The notes: generated from the sequence alone by a model not told the origin. Positions 1 through 9,702 are shown, numbered from the stretch's first letter. The stretch is DNA of 14,616 bases from JBBRZF01 sp038236965 (GCA_038236965.1 JBBRZF010000077.1:1-14616), one strand, 5' to 3'. Numbers and translations are program-made.

Positions 1-139
1 AATGGTGATGCCTGGCGACAACGTACAGTTGATCGTGGAGTTGATCACGCCGGTGGCGATGGAAAAGGGCCTGCGCTTTGCAATCCGCGAAGGCGGACGC
101 ACCGTAGGCGCCGGTACCATCAGCGAGATTCTTAGTTAG
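1..139 (+). CDS. tuf: Elongation factor Tu, 3' end only
   Basis: The window opens inside this gene; the first complete codon begins at base 2 and the TAG stop is 137-139. The last 45 residues match the C-terminal beta-barrel (domain 3) of EF-Tu, including MVMPGDN, the GLRFAIREGGRTVGAG block and the terminal SEILS. EF-Tu is the cytosolic GTPase that delivers aminoacyl-tRNA to the ribosomal A site. The G domain with the nucleotide-binding motifs lies outside the window, so only identity and frame can be judged here; nothing in the visible part is broken. Its place directly upstream of rpmG, tRNA-Trp, secE and nusG is a very common bacterial arrangement and supports the call. Confidence 0.97.
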   Translation, partial: MVMPGDNVQLIVELITPVAMEKGLRFAIREGGRTVGAGTISEILS

Positions 140-147
140 TTGGAAAC

Positions 148-230
148 TTCCAGCGCGGTTCATCGCTGGAATCTCAAAGTCTTCGGCGGAGGAGATTCTG
201 CCTCCGCTGATTCCCGAGCTTCGACTCGGG
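148..230 (+). other. Three consecutive hairpins in the tuf-rpmG gap
   Basis: Three perfect or near-perfect inverted repeats follow one another. TTCCAGCG 148-155 pairs with CGCTGGAA 164-171 (8 bp, 8-base loop). GCGGAGG 186-192 pairs with CCTCCGC 201-207 (7 bp, plus a possible G185-T208 wobble). CCCGAG 213-218 pairs with CTCGGG 225-230 (6 bp, 6-base loop). None is followed by a T run, so they are not canonical intrinsic terminators. They could slow polymerase, protect the tuf mRNA 3' end or mark processing sites; this is inference. Confidence 0.55.
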
Positions 231-281
231 CAAGGCGCCACAGCCAAACTGTGACGCAATCACATAAAGGAGTGGGTCCAC

Positions 282-434
282 ATGCCCCGCGAAATTTGTC
301 AGCTTCAATGCACTCAGTGCAAAGACAAGAATTATTCGACCACTAAAAACCGTAAGACCACGACCGAGCGGCTGGAATTCAGCAAGTTCTGCCGCAAGTG
401 CCGCAAGCACACGGTCCACCGCGAGACGAAGTAG
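282..434 (+). CDS. rpmG: 50S ribosomal protein L33
   Basis: A 50-residue protein starting MPREICQLQC and ending HRETK, the usual size of bacterial L33. L33 is a small, basic protein of the large ribosomal subunit near the E site. Two CxxC pairs, CTQC and CRKC, mark the zinc-binding (C+) form of the family, as opposed to the cysteine-free forms that bacteria keep for zinc shortage. The central KNRKTTTERLEFSKFC stretch is the family signature. The ATG at 282 follows a good Shine-Dalgarno sequence, AAGGAG at 267-272, with 9 bases between. It lies between tuf and tRNA-Trp, probably in one transcript with them. The gene is intact and lacks paralogues in this window. Confidence 0.96.
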   Translation: MPREICQLQCTQCKDKNYSTTKNRKTTTERLEFSKFCRKCRKHTVHRETK

Positions 435-446
435 TAGCGCGGCAAT

Positions 447-466
447 CGCCGGCTGAAAAGCCGGCG
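447..466 (+). other. GAAA-tetraloop hairpin before tRNA-Trp
   Basis: CGCCGGCT 447-454 and AGCCGGCG 459-466 form a perfect 8-bp stem capped by GAAA (455-458). It begins 13 bases after the rpmG stop and ends 7 bases before the tRNA 5' end. There is no T run after it, so it does not look like a terminator. It could be an mRNA 3'-end stabiliser or a boundary for RNase processing of the rpmG/tRNA transcript (inference). Confidence 0.6.
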
Positions 467-473
467 CAGGCAC

Positions 474-549
474 AGGGGCGTAAGCTCAACGGCTAAACTG
501 TCGGTCTCCAAAACCGAACTTGGGGGTTCGAATCCCTCCGCCCCTGCCA
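474..549 (+). tRNA. tRNA-Trp (anticodon CCA)
   Basis: A 76-base tRNA with the CCA tail encoded (547-549). The acceptor stem is AGGGGCG 474-480 with CGCCCCT 539-545, then discriminator G546, which is the tryptophan identity base. The anticodon stem is TCGGT 501-505 with ACCGA 513-517, the loop CTCCAAA 506-512 and the anticodon CCA at 508-510. The T stem is 522-526 with 534-538 and the loop TTCGAAT. The D arm (483-499) is weak: A483-T499, G484-C498 and T486-A496 pair, but C485 faces A497, and the base expected to be A14 is C487. Otherwise it is canonical. A tRNA-Trp between rpmG and secE is a frequent bacterial arrangement, and it is probably cut out of a longer mRNA. Confidence 0.96.
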
Positions 550-569
550 TTCCTTCCGTACTTGGCAGG
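543..569 (+). other. Trailer complementary to the tRNA-Trp 3' end
   Basis: TGGCAGG at 563-569 is perfectly complementary to CCTGCCA at 543-549, which is the last part of the acceptor strand plus discriminator and CCA. In an unprocessed transcript this 7-bp pairing (13-base loop) would compete with the acceptor stem. It may be chance. Confidence 0.4.
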
Positions 570-607
570 CATGGACAATAGAGCGGGATTGCTGGTTCAA
601 GCAGTAC

Positions 608-625
608 CCGGAAGCTTGCTTCCGG
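608..625 (+). other. CUUG-tetraloop hairpin upstream of secE
   Basis: CCGGAAG 608-614 pairs with CTTCCGG 619-625 around the loop CTTG (615-618), a G-CUUG-C cap of the kind known to be unusually stable in RNA. It lies 58 bases before the secE start. A second, mutually exclusive pairing (CGGG 584-587 with CCCG 607-610, supported by TGCT 590-593 with AGCA 600-603) shares bases 608-610. No T run follows, so it is not read as a terminator. Confidence 0.5.
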
Positions 626-682
626 TTGTAGCAGGAAGGCCGAGCGCAGGAGTCGGCGGGGCTTTCAGTAAAGGACCTTAAG

Positions 683-943
683 ATGGCGAAGGCAGCAATG
701 GTTAGCGCGAACGAAAACAACTTTGGTACCAGGATCAAAGCCTGGCCGCAGCGGACGAAGAGTTTCTATAACGACGTCCGCACCGAGATGAAGAAGGTCA
801 CGACTCCCTCCTTGAAGGAAGTTCGTGCAACGACCACGGTTGTTATCGTGGCCGTGGCCATCTTCGGTGTGTATTTCTGGATCATCGACACCATTATCGG
901 CAAGGGTCTCGATTCCACGTTGCGTTACTTCAGCCACCGCTAA
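683..943 (+). CDS. secE: Preprotein translocase subunit SecE
   Basis: An 86-residue protein of the short SecE type with one membrane helix, unlike the three-helix Escherichia coli form. SecE is the small essential subunit that clamps SecY in the SecYEG protein-export channel of the inner membrane. The N-terminal half is soluble and carries the family amphipathic motif around FYNDVRTEMKKVTTPSLKEV (residues 28-47). One hydrophobic helix follows, roughly residues 52-73 (VVIVAVAIFGVYFWIIDTII). The ATG at 683 has AAAGGA at 670-675, 7 bases upstream; a later in-frame ATG at 701 has no such site. Its stop codon directly abuts the nusG reading frame, the near-universal secE-nusG pairing. Confidence 0.95.
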   Translation: MAKAAMVSANENNFGTRIKAWPQRTKSFYNDVRTEMKKVTTPSLKEVRATTTVVIVAVAIFGVYFWIIDTIIGKGLDSTLRYFSHR

Positions 944-1651
944 ATGGGCCCGAAAAACGATTTGGAAAACACGGGCAAGACACTTATGGCAGAGAACACA
1001 AATAACGAGAGCAACGGGAACGAGCAGGACCCGAAAGAAGAGAAGCACGCGTCCGACGCGAACGCCGAAAACACTCCGGCGGCCGACGGTCAGCAGGCTG
1101 AAGCTCCCGCGAATCCGAATATGAAGTGGTACATCATCCACAGCTATTCGGGCTTCGAACGCAAGGTCAAGGAATCGCTGGAATCGCGCATTATCGCTTT
1201 CGGACTTCAGGACCGCATCGGCAAGGTGCTCATCCCGACCGAAGCCGTCACCGAAGTACGCAACGGCAAGAAGTACACCAGCGAGCGCATGTTCTATCCA
1301 GGCTATGTGCTGGTTGAGATGAACATGGACGATCACGTCTGGCACGTCGTGAAATCGACGCCGCGCGTCACGGGATTCGTCGGCACCGGCCAGCAGCCCA
1401 CGCCGTTGTCGGATGACGAAGTGAAGCAGATCGTCTACCGCGTCGCCGAAGGCAAGGAAAAGCCGAAGCTCAAGGTGAAGTTCGAGAAGAACGAATCGGT
1501 CCGCATCAGCGAAGGCCCGTTCGCAACCTTTACCGGCATTGTGGATGAAGTGAACGAAGACCGCGAGACCCTCAAAGTGATGGTCACCATCTTCGGACGT
1601 TCGACTCCGGTCGAGTTGGAGTTCGGGCAGGTAGAAAAGATTCTTACGTAG
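944..1651 (+). CDS. nusG: Transcription termination/antitermination factor NusG
   Basis: NusG binds RNA polymerase, speeds elongation, and links it to Rho or to the ribosome. Numbering from the first ATG (235 residues), the NGN domain starts at MKWYIIHSYSGFERKV (residue 60) and contains MFYPGYVLVEM. The C-terminal KOW domain is around residues 185-235 (VRISEGPFATFTGIVDEVN). The first 59 residues are an extra, acidic, low-complexity tail rich in Asn, Glu, Asp and Ala. ATG 944 directly follows the secE stop (TAAATG), which allows translational coupling. An in-frame ATG at 986 (MAENTNN, giving 221 residues) is an equally plausible start; neither has a clear Shine-Dalgarno sequence. The frame and the end are certain, the start is not. 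Confidence 0.94.
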   Translation: MGPKNDLENTGKTLMAENTNNESNGNEQDPKEEKHASDANAENTPAADGQQAEAPANPNMKWYIIHSYSGFERKVKESLESRIIAFGLQDRIGKVLIPTEAVTEVRNGKKYTSERMFYPGYVLVEMNMDDHVWHVVKSTPRVTGFVGTGQQPTPLSDDEVKQIVYRVAEGKEKPKLKVKFEKNESVRISEGPFATFTGIVDEVNEDRETLKVMVTIFGRSTPVELEFGQVEKILT

Positions 1652-1789
1652 TTGCAAGGCGCACTGCAGGGTTCATAAATCAGATTCCTTGAACTCGCCT
1701 GGGCCGAAAATCCTAGACTCAGGGCTCGTTAAAGCCTCCAACCTATCGGAGTGCCTCGGGCGGGAACCAAAAGAGAGAAGGTAATTCGA

Positions 1790-2221
1790 ATGGCAAAGAA
1801 AGCAACAGGCTCGATAAAACTTCAGATCGTTGCCGGCAAGGCGACCCCGGCCCCGCCGGTCGGTCCCGCACTCGGCCAGGCACAGATCAACATCATGGAG
1901 TTCTGCAAGCAGTTCAACGCTCGCACGCAGAACAAAGAATTGGCCGGACTCATCGTCCCGGTGGTCGTCACGGTCTATTCCGACCGTTCCTTCACCTTTG
2001 TCACCAAGACGCCTCCGGCGTCCGTCCTGTTGAAACAGGCTGCTGGCGTAGCTAAAGGCGCGGGCGCTCCCAACAAGGACAAGGTTGGAACGGTGACGGA
2101 AAAGCAGGTTGCCGAGATTGCCAAGCAGAAAATGCCCGACCTGAATGCCGCCTCGCTGGAATCGGCGATCAAGAGCATCAAGGGCACTGCGCGTTCCATG
2201 GGCATCGAAGTCGTCGGTTAA
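1790..2221 (+). CDS. rplK: 50S ribosomal protein L11
   Basis: A 143-residue protein of normal length for L11, which with 23S rRNA forms the GTPase-associated centre where EF-Tu and EF-G act and where thiostrepton binds. The N-terminal domain has the proline-rich PAPPVGPALGQ segment (about residues 20-30) that faces the thiostrepton site. The C-terminal rRNA-binding domain ends in GTARSMGIEVVG, the family signature. The start at 1790 is chosen over an upstream in-frame ATG at 1751 because AGAAGG at 1776-1781 lies 8 bases before it and because MAKKATGSIKLQIVAGKA is the usual L11 beginning. It heads the L11-L1-L10-L7/L12 group after a 138-base gap from nusG. Confidence 0.97.
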   Translation: MAKKATGSIKLQIVAGKATPAPPVGPALGQAQINIMEFCKQFNARTQNKELAGLIVPVVVTVYSDRSFTFVTKTPPASVLLKQAAGVAKGAGAPNKDKVGTVTEKQVAEIAKQKMPDLNAASLESAIKSIKGTARSMGIEVVG

Positions 2222-2324
2222 TCACACCGGCGAACCACAGGTTCTATAAGCGGCGCCAAGCCGCTAGTCGAAAAGACCACGGCCGTTCGGCAACAAGGTC
2301 CGGCGGTGGGAGACAGGAGCAGTA

Positions 2325-3032
2325 ATGAGAAAAGACGGGAAAAATATCGTGAAGTCCCGTGCCGCGGTCGAAGATCGCACGTACGGACTGAAAGAAGCTA
2401 TCGAGCTTCTGCAGAAGGTGAAGTTTGCCAAGTTCGATGAGACGGTGGAAGTAACGCTGCGTCTGGGCGTCGATCCGAAGCATGCGGACCAGATGGTTCG
2501 CGGCACGGTGGTTCTGCCGCACGGACTCGGCCGTTCGAAGAAGGTGCTGGTTATCGCAACGGGCGACAAGGTCCGTGAAGCGGAAGCAGCAGGCGCCGAT
2601 TACTTCGGTGGTGAAGAGATGGTCGAGAAGATCCAGAAAGAGAACTGGACCGACTACGATGCCGTCATCTCCACGCCGGACATGATGCGTTCGGTGGGTC
2701 GTTTGGGTAAGGTGCTCGGTCCTCGCGGCCTTATGCCGAATCCGAAGACGGGCACCGTGACGCTCGACATCGCCAAGGCTGTTGCGGAAGTGAAGGCCGG
2801 CAAGGTCGAATTCCGCACCGACAAGACCGCGCTGGTCCACGTTCCCGTGGGCAAGATCTCGTTCACGTTCGACAAACTGGTGGACAACGCAGTCGCCGTC
2901 ATCACCAGCGTCGTGAAGGCGAAGCCGGCCGTGGCCAAGGGCAAATACATCAAGGCCTGCTACATCAGCTCCACCATGGGCCCTGGCGTTCAAGTGGACA
3001 CCGCTGCGGTTGAGACCGCCGCAAAGGCTTAA
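2325..3032 (+). CDS. rplA: 50S ribosomal protein L1
   Basis: A 235-residue L1, the protein of the mobile L1 stalk next to the ribosomal E site. Family landmarks are the GKVLGPRGLMPNPKTGT block, the most conserved part of L1, and the C-terminal YIKACYISSTMGPGVQVD segment. The ATG at 2325 has AGGAG at 2315-2319, 5 bases upstream. In other bacteria L1 represses its own operon by binding an mRNA site that mimics its 23S site. The 103-base gap before the gene holds a hairpin (AGCGGC 2249-2254 with GCCGCT 2260-2265), but I cannot show that it is an L1 site. The gene is intact and typical. Confidence 0.97.
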   Translation: MRKDGKNIVKSRAAVEDRTYGLKEAIELLQKVKFAKFDETVEVTLRLGVDPKHADQMVRGTVVLPHGLGRSKKVLVIATGDKVREAEAAGADYFGGEEMVEKIQKENWTDYDAVISTPDMMRSVGRLGKVLGPRGLMPNPKTGTVTLDIAKAVAEVKAGKVEFRTDKTALVHVPVGKISFTFDKLVDNAVAVITSVVKAKPAVAKGKYIKACYISSTMGPGVQVDTAAVETAAKA

Positions 3033-3040
3033 TTCACCCA

Positions 3041-3082
3041 GCACCGCATGAGCGGCGTCCCTGAGCCAGAGCGGCCCGGACG
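3041..3082 (+). promoter_or_regulatory. Candidate L10 leader structure upstream of rplJ
   Basis: Two abutting hairpins occupy the rplA-rplJ gap. CCGC 3044-3047 pairs with GCGG 3052-3055 (loop ATGA). CGTCC 3056-3060 pairs with GGACG 3078-3082, enclosing an asymmetric internal loop (CTGA against CC) and a GCC/GGC inner stem. The second ends 9 bases before the rplJ Shine-Dalgarno sequence. L10-L12 autoregulation through a bent leader hairpin is well known in other bacteria. The position and the asymmetric loop fit, but the Rfam L10-leader consensus was not recognised, so this is tentative. Confidence 0.35.
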
Positions 3083-3104
3083 TAAGGGTTCAAAGGATTC
3101 GAAC

Positions 3105-3653
3105 ATGGCAGTCACGAAAGCAAAGAAGATTGAAGCGGTAGAAAAACTCACCGTCGAACTGGCGAATGTGAGCAGCGCGATCGTCGGCACGTTCGGCAAG
3201 CTGACGGTTACAAAGGATTTTGAACTGCGTAAAGCGGTTCGCACGGCGGGTGGAAAATACCGCGTCGTAAAGAACACGCTGGCCGAGCGCGCAGCCAAGG
3301 GCTCCAAGATCGAAGTAGCCGTCCAGAACTTGTCCGGCGTCACTTCCATCGCCTACACCGAGGGAGACCCGGTCGCACTGGCAAAGGCGCTCAGCAAGTA
3401 CGCGAAAGACAACCCGGAATACACTTTCAAGGCTGGTGTGGTAGATGGCCGCGTTATCTCCATCAACGAGATTGATGCGTTGGCTGCCCTGCCGTCCAAG
3501 GAAGAGCTCTACTCCAAGCTGTTGTTCCTCATCAATTCGCCGGCAACGCGCCTGGCGACGGTGATGAACGCAGTCGGCAAGAACATTGCCGTGGTCATCA
3601 ACCAGGGTGTGGAGAAGAACAAGTTTACGGAAGGCGAAGCCGCCGGCGCGTAA
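3105..3653 (+). CDS. rplJ: 50S ribosomal protein L10
   Basis: A 182-residue L10, the base of the ribosomal stalk: its N-terminal domain binds 23S rRNA and its C-terminal helix carries L7/L12 dimers. The family wording is clear: KIEAVEKLTVELANVSSAIVGTF near the N terminus, LRKAVRTAGGKYRVVKNTLA (about residues 41-60), then a C-terminal region containing LINSPATRLATVMNAVGKNIAVVINQ. The start at 3105 is preferred over an in-frame ATG at 3048 because AAAGGA at 3092-3097 sits 7 bases before it and the extra N-terminal residues would be translated leader structure. The next gene is its partner rplL, but after an unusually long 274-base gap. Confidence 0.96.
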   Translation: MAVTKAKKIEAVEKLTVELANVSSAIVGTFGKLTVTKDFELRKAVRTAGGKYRVVKNTLAERAAKGSKIEVAVQNLSGVTSIAYTEGDPVALAKALSKYAKDNPEYTFKAGVVDGRVISINEIDALAALPSKEELYSKLLFLINSPATRLATVMNAVGKNIAVVINQGVEKNKFTEGEAAGA

Positions 3654-3927
3654 GCGTTGCGGCTTTGAGTTCCGACCGGAAGCGTGAAAGCGCGGCCGGA
3701 AGCGGTATCGGGATGGTGCAAGCTGTCCCAAACGATTTCCGTTATCGGGTAGGAGCGTGCTCTACCGTTTCGCAAGTCTGGCGCAATGGTGAGGTGCCCG
3801 GCAAGTCCGGCTGGACAGGTCGCAACGCGGGGACGCGTGGTGAATGTCTGGAAACCTCGGCACACTGGAACTCCGCTGTTAACGAAATCAGCAAGACCTA
3901 TAACGAAAACTAATTGGAGATACGGAA
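3654..3927 (+). other. Long non-coding gap between rplJ and rplL
   Basis: The 274 bases hold no convincing gene. Visible features are: a direct repeat of CCGGAAGCG (3676-3684 and 3696-3704); a hairpin built from GGGA 3710-3713 and TCCC 3726-3729; a bulged stem GGTAG(G)AG 3748-3755 with CTCTACC 3760-3766; GTCC 3805-3808 with GGAC 3813-3816; and ACGCG 3825-3829 with CGCGT 3834-3838 capped by the GNRA-type loop GGGA. No T run follows any of them. An open frame at 3665-3913 has no family-like sequence. A possible promoter lies near the 3' end. Confidence 0.5.
3876..3904 (+). promoter_or_regulatory. Possible sigma-70 promoter for rplL
   Basis: CTGTTA at 3876-3881 and TATAAC at 3899-3904 are 17 bases apart. 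The -10 matches the consensus at five of six positions, the -35 at about three of six. A start near 3911 would leave a short leader with just the rplL ribosome-binding site. Extra transcription of rplL alone would suit the several L7/L12 copies per ribosome. Read by eye only. Confidence 0.3.
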
Positions 3928-4305
3928 ATGGCAGATATTCAGCAGTTGGAAGAACAGATCGTAGCCCTGTCGCTTCTCGAAGCGTCGCAGCTGGTAAAGA
4001 AGTTGGAAGAGCGTCTTGGCGTTTCGGCTGCGGCCGCTGCCCCGGTCATGATGGCCGGTGGTGGTGCAGCAGCAGCGGCACCTGCGGAAGAGAAGACGGA
4101 ATTCAACGTCATCCTCACCGCTGCCGGCGCCAACAAGATCAACGTCATCAAGGCTGTCCGCGAAGTCACGAGCTTGGGTCTGAAAGAAGCCAAAGACCTG
4201 GTCGACGGCGCCCCCAAGGCCATCAAGGAAGGCGTCACGAAGGAAGAAGCCGAGACCATTCGCAAGAAGTTCACCGAAGCTGGCGCGACCGTCGAGGTCA
4301 AGTAG
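3928..4305 (+). CDS. rplL: 50S ribosomal protein L7/L12
   Basis: A 125-residue L7/L12, the acidic stalk protein present in several copies per ribosome that recruits translation GTPases. The N-terminal dimerisation domain is residues 1 to about 33. It is followed by a flexible Ala/Gly/Pro hinge (about 34-56, AAAAAPVMMAGGGAAAAAP) and the globular C-terminal domain with the conserved GLKEAKDLVDGAPKAIKEGV and final AGATVEVK. The ATG at 3928 has GGAG at 3916-3919, 8 bases upstream. It is followed within 35 bases by an intrinsic terminator, so it is likely the last gene of the ribosomal part of the transcript, with only partial read-through into rpoBC. Confidence 0.97.
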   Translation: MADIQQLEEQIVALSLLEASQLVKKLEERLGVSAAAAAPVMMAGGGAAAAAPAEEKTEFNVILTAAGANKINVIKAVREVTSLGLKEAKDLVDGAPKAIKEGVTKEEAETIRKKFTEAGATVEVK

Positions 4306-4312
4306 TTTCAAC

Positions 4313-4329
4313 GCAAGCCTTTGGCTTGC
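4313..4329 (+). other. Short perfect hairpin after rplL
   Basis: GCAAGCC 4313-4319 and GGCTTGC 4323-4329 are perfectly complementary around TTT, starting 7 bases after the rplL stop. Only a weak T-rich stretch (4330-4337) follows. It may act with the stronger terminator hairpin immediately downstream or protect the rplL mRNA 3' end. Confidence 0.5.
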
Positions 4330-4337
4330 TGTAGTTT

Positions 4338-4384
4338 ACGGCGACCTGCTCCGCGGCGACGCGGGGCAGGGAATCCGTTTTTTT
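4338..4384 (+). terminator. Intrinsic terminator/attenuator between rplL and rpoB
   Basis: An 11-bp stem (4345-4355 with 4360-4370, including one T-G pair) is capped by GCGA, a GNRA-type tetraloop. An outer 4-bp stem, ACGG 4338-4341 with CCGT 4375-4378, extends it across an internal loop that can form tandem sheared G-A pairs (G343/A344 region with G371/A372 region of the 4000s). Seven T residues (4378-4384) follow directly. This is the textbook layout of an intrinsic terminator. Because rpoB and rpoC lie downstream in the same direction, it probably works as an attenuator, as in the Escherichia coli rplL-rpoB gap. Confidence 0.8.
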
Positions 4385-5056
4385 GTCAGGTCGTGCAAAC
4401 GGTCTGAAGTTGCAGTCAGGTTGTACCTCTGGGGATCGTGAGCGGATCTCTGGAGTTCCTGAAGCCAAGGAAGCGGAGCGGTCATCTATATTGTCAGCGG
4501 GAAGTTTTGCTGACGGCCGCAGAATTCCCGGGTGAGCGCAATTGCGGAGCGAGAGTTCCGCGACGGAACAGCAATCAACATGGCGGCAGTTTGCCGGTGA
4601 CACCGTAGCTCCGGTGCAGCGAGTAAACTGAGAACAGGCCTTTTCGATACTGGCGCGGGAATATACAATTGCTAGAGCAGGAATCCCAAGCGGATTCCGC
4701 AAGCCCCGATTTTTCAACGGGGAAGATAACAAGACGCCACGTTTGGCGCCCTTGGGGATTACTGTCCCTGTGGGCGCTCCCGCATTTACAGTCCGTTGCG
4801 GGCCGATAAGGGCTCGCGCAAGGACTCCTTTGCGTCTTGGCAATGCAAGCTGATTTTTGCAGCCTCGTGCTGTCGGCCCCGTCATAGCAACAGTAGGGGT
4901 CTGGGTCCCATTGGTAGCACCACGAAGCCTTCGGGCGACGTGGGGCCTTGCCGTCGATACGACCATGACGGCTTTGCGCGACGCATTACGCGCGCGCGTA
5001 CTTCGAATCGCGTTCCCAGCCGACCGCGGCTTCGAAGAGAACCTTTAGGAGTTTCT
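4385..5056 (+). promoter_or_regulatory. Long structured untranslated leader of rpoB
   Basis: These 672 bases hold no convincing gene. They hold a series of inverted repeats: GTCAGC 4493-4498/GCTGAC 4509-4514, crossed by CGGGAA 4498-4503/TTCCCG 4525-4530; CGGCA 4584-4588/TGCCG 4592-4596; GGAATCC 4680-4686/GGATTCC 4692-4698; CCCCG 4704-4708/CGGGG 4718-4722; GCGCCC 4746-4751/GGGCGC 4772-4777 with an inner GGGGA/TCCCT stem; CGCAAGG 4817-4823/CCTTTGC G 4828-4834; CCACG 4920-4924/CGTGG 4939-4943; GCCGTC 4950-4955/GACGGC 4967-4972; and CTTCGAA 5001-5007/TTCGAAG 5031-5037 with an inner CGCG/CGCG. The last ends 10 bases before the rpoB Shine-Dalgarno sequence. A regulatory role is inferred. Confidence 0.5.
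4641..4669 (+). promoter_or_regulatory. Weak candidate promoter upstream of rpoB
   Basis: TACAAT at 4664-4669 is a good -10 (five of six), but the -35 at the right distance (17 bases) is only TTTTCG at 4641-4646. If used, it would make rpoBC partly independent of the ribosomal-protein promoter and would place transcription start near 4676, just before the hairpin series at 4680. Evidence is weak. Confidence 0.2.
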
Positions 5057-9532
<4,476 letters not shown>

Positions 9533-9541
9533 CGACCGTTA

Positions 9542-9572
9542 GGGTGGAGCGCGCCGAAAGGGCGCTCCGCCC
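9542..9572 (+). other. Strong GAAA-capped hairpin in the rpoB-rpoC gap
   Basis: Positions 9542-9552 pair with 9562-9572 (11 bp, one T-G). Above a bulged G9553, CC 9554-9555 pairs with GG 9560-9561 around the loop GAAA (9556-9559). It starts 9 bases after the rpoB stop. The nearest T run (9589-9593) is 16 bases further on, so it does not look like a terminator; an RNase III-type processing site or a 3'-end stabiliser for rpoB mRNA is more likely (inference). Confidence 0.6.
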
Positions 9573-9596
9573 GCAAGTCGCTCAAAAGTTTTTGTC

Positions 9597-9673
9597 GAAT
9601 CGAAGACTCGGTCACAAGCTCCCAAGCGAACGAGTCGTGGATTCAAATGGCCGAAAGGCCAGGGATTGGGAGC
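9597..9673 (+). promoter_or_regulatory. Possible pseudoknot RNA upstream of rpoC
   Basis: Stem 1 is GAATC 9597-9601 with GATTC 9640-9644, continued by GACTCG 9605-9610 with CGAGTC 9631-9636 across a 3x3 internal loop. Its 20-base loop contains GCTCCCAA (9618-9625), which is perfectly complementary to TTGGGAGC at 9666-9673 outside the stem: a pseudoknot arrangement. Between the two lies a third perfect hairpin, TGGCC 9648-9652 with GGCCA 9657-9661, capped by GAAA. The element ends 54 bases before the rpoC Shine-Dalgarno sequence. Three exact pairings in 77 non-coding bases suggest a functional RNA; the fold is not calculated. Confidence 0.5.
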
Positions 9674-9702
9674 CGTTAGGTGGTCGCGATAGAGCCACAG
9701 CA

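Noticed and set aside
1689..1719. TTGAAC...TAGACT as a promoter for rplK
   Set aside because: The spacing is 19 bases and the -10 is poor; the TTGAAC also takes part in a possible stem (GTTCA 1671-1675 with TGAAC 1690-1694). Not strong enough to list.
2249..2265. Hairpin AGCGGC/GCCGCT before rplA as an L1 repressor site
   Set aside because: A plain 6-bp hairpin without the asymmetric loops typical of L1 targets; position alone is not enough.
3665..3913. 82-codon open frame between rplJ and rplL
   Set aside because: Sequence is unlike any family I know, starts without a ribosome-binding site, and overlaps several inverted repeats and the candidate rplL promoter.
4385..4424. Near-repeat GTCAGGTCGT / GTCAGGTTGT 30 bases apart
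   Set aside because: Only two copies with one mismatch and no further pattern; could be chance.
4298..4966. 222-codon open frame on the - strand opposite the rplL-rpoB gap
   Set aside because: No family-like sequence, odd composition (many Arg, Ser, Pro and scattered Cys), no ribosome-binding site seen; it runs through the terminator and hairpins.
4857..5048. Possible leader peptide ending at the rpoB ribosome-binding site (TTG start, or ATG 4965)
   Set aside because: Its stop at 5046-5048 overlaps the rpoB Shine-Dalgarno sequence, which is suggestive of coupling, but neither start has a Shine-Dalgarno sequence and the Ala/Arg/Leu-rich product looks like chance in GC-rich DNA.
4796..5056. 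87-residue N-terminal extension of RpoB to an in-frame upstream start
   Set aside because: The extra residues are Arg/Ser-rich with no similarity to beta subunits and cover the hairpin-rich leader; MEKMKTAF at 5057 has a good Shine-Dalgarno sequence.
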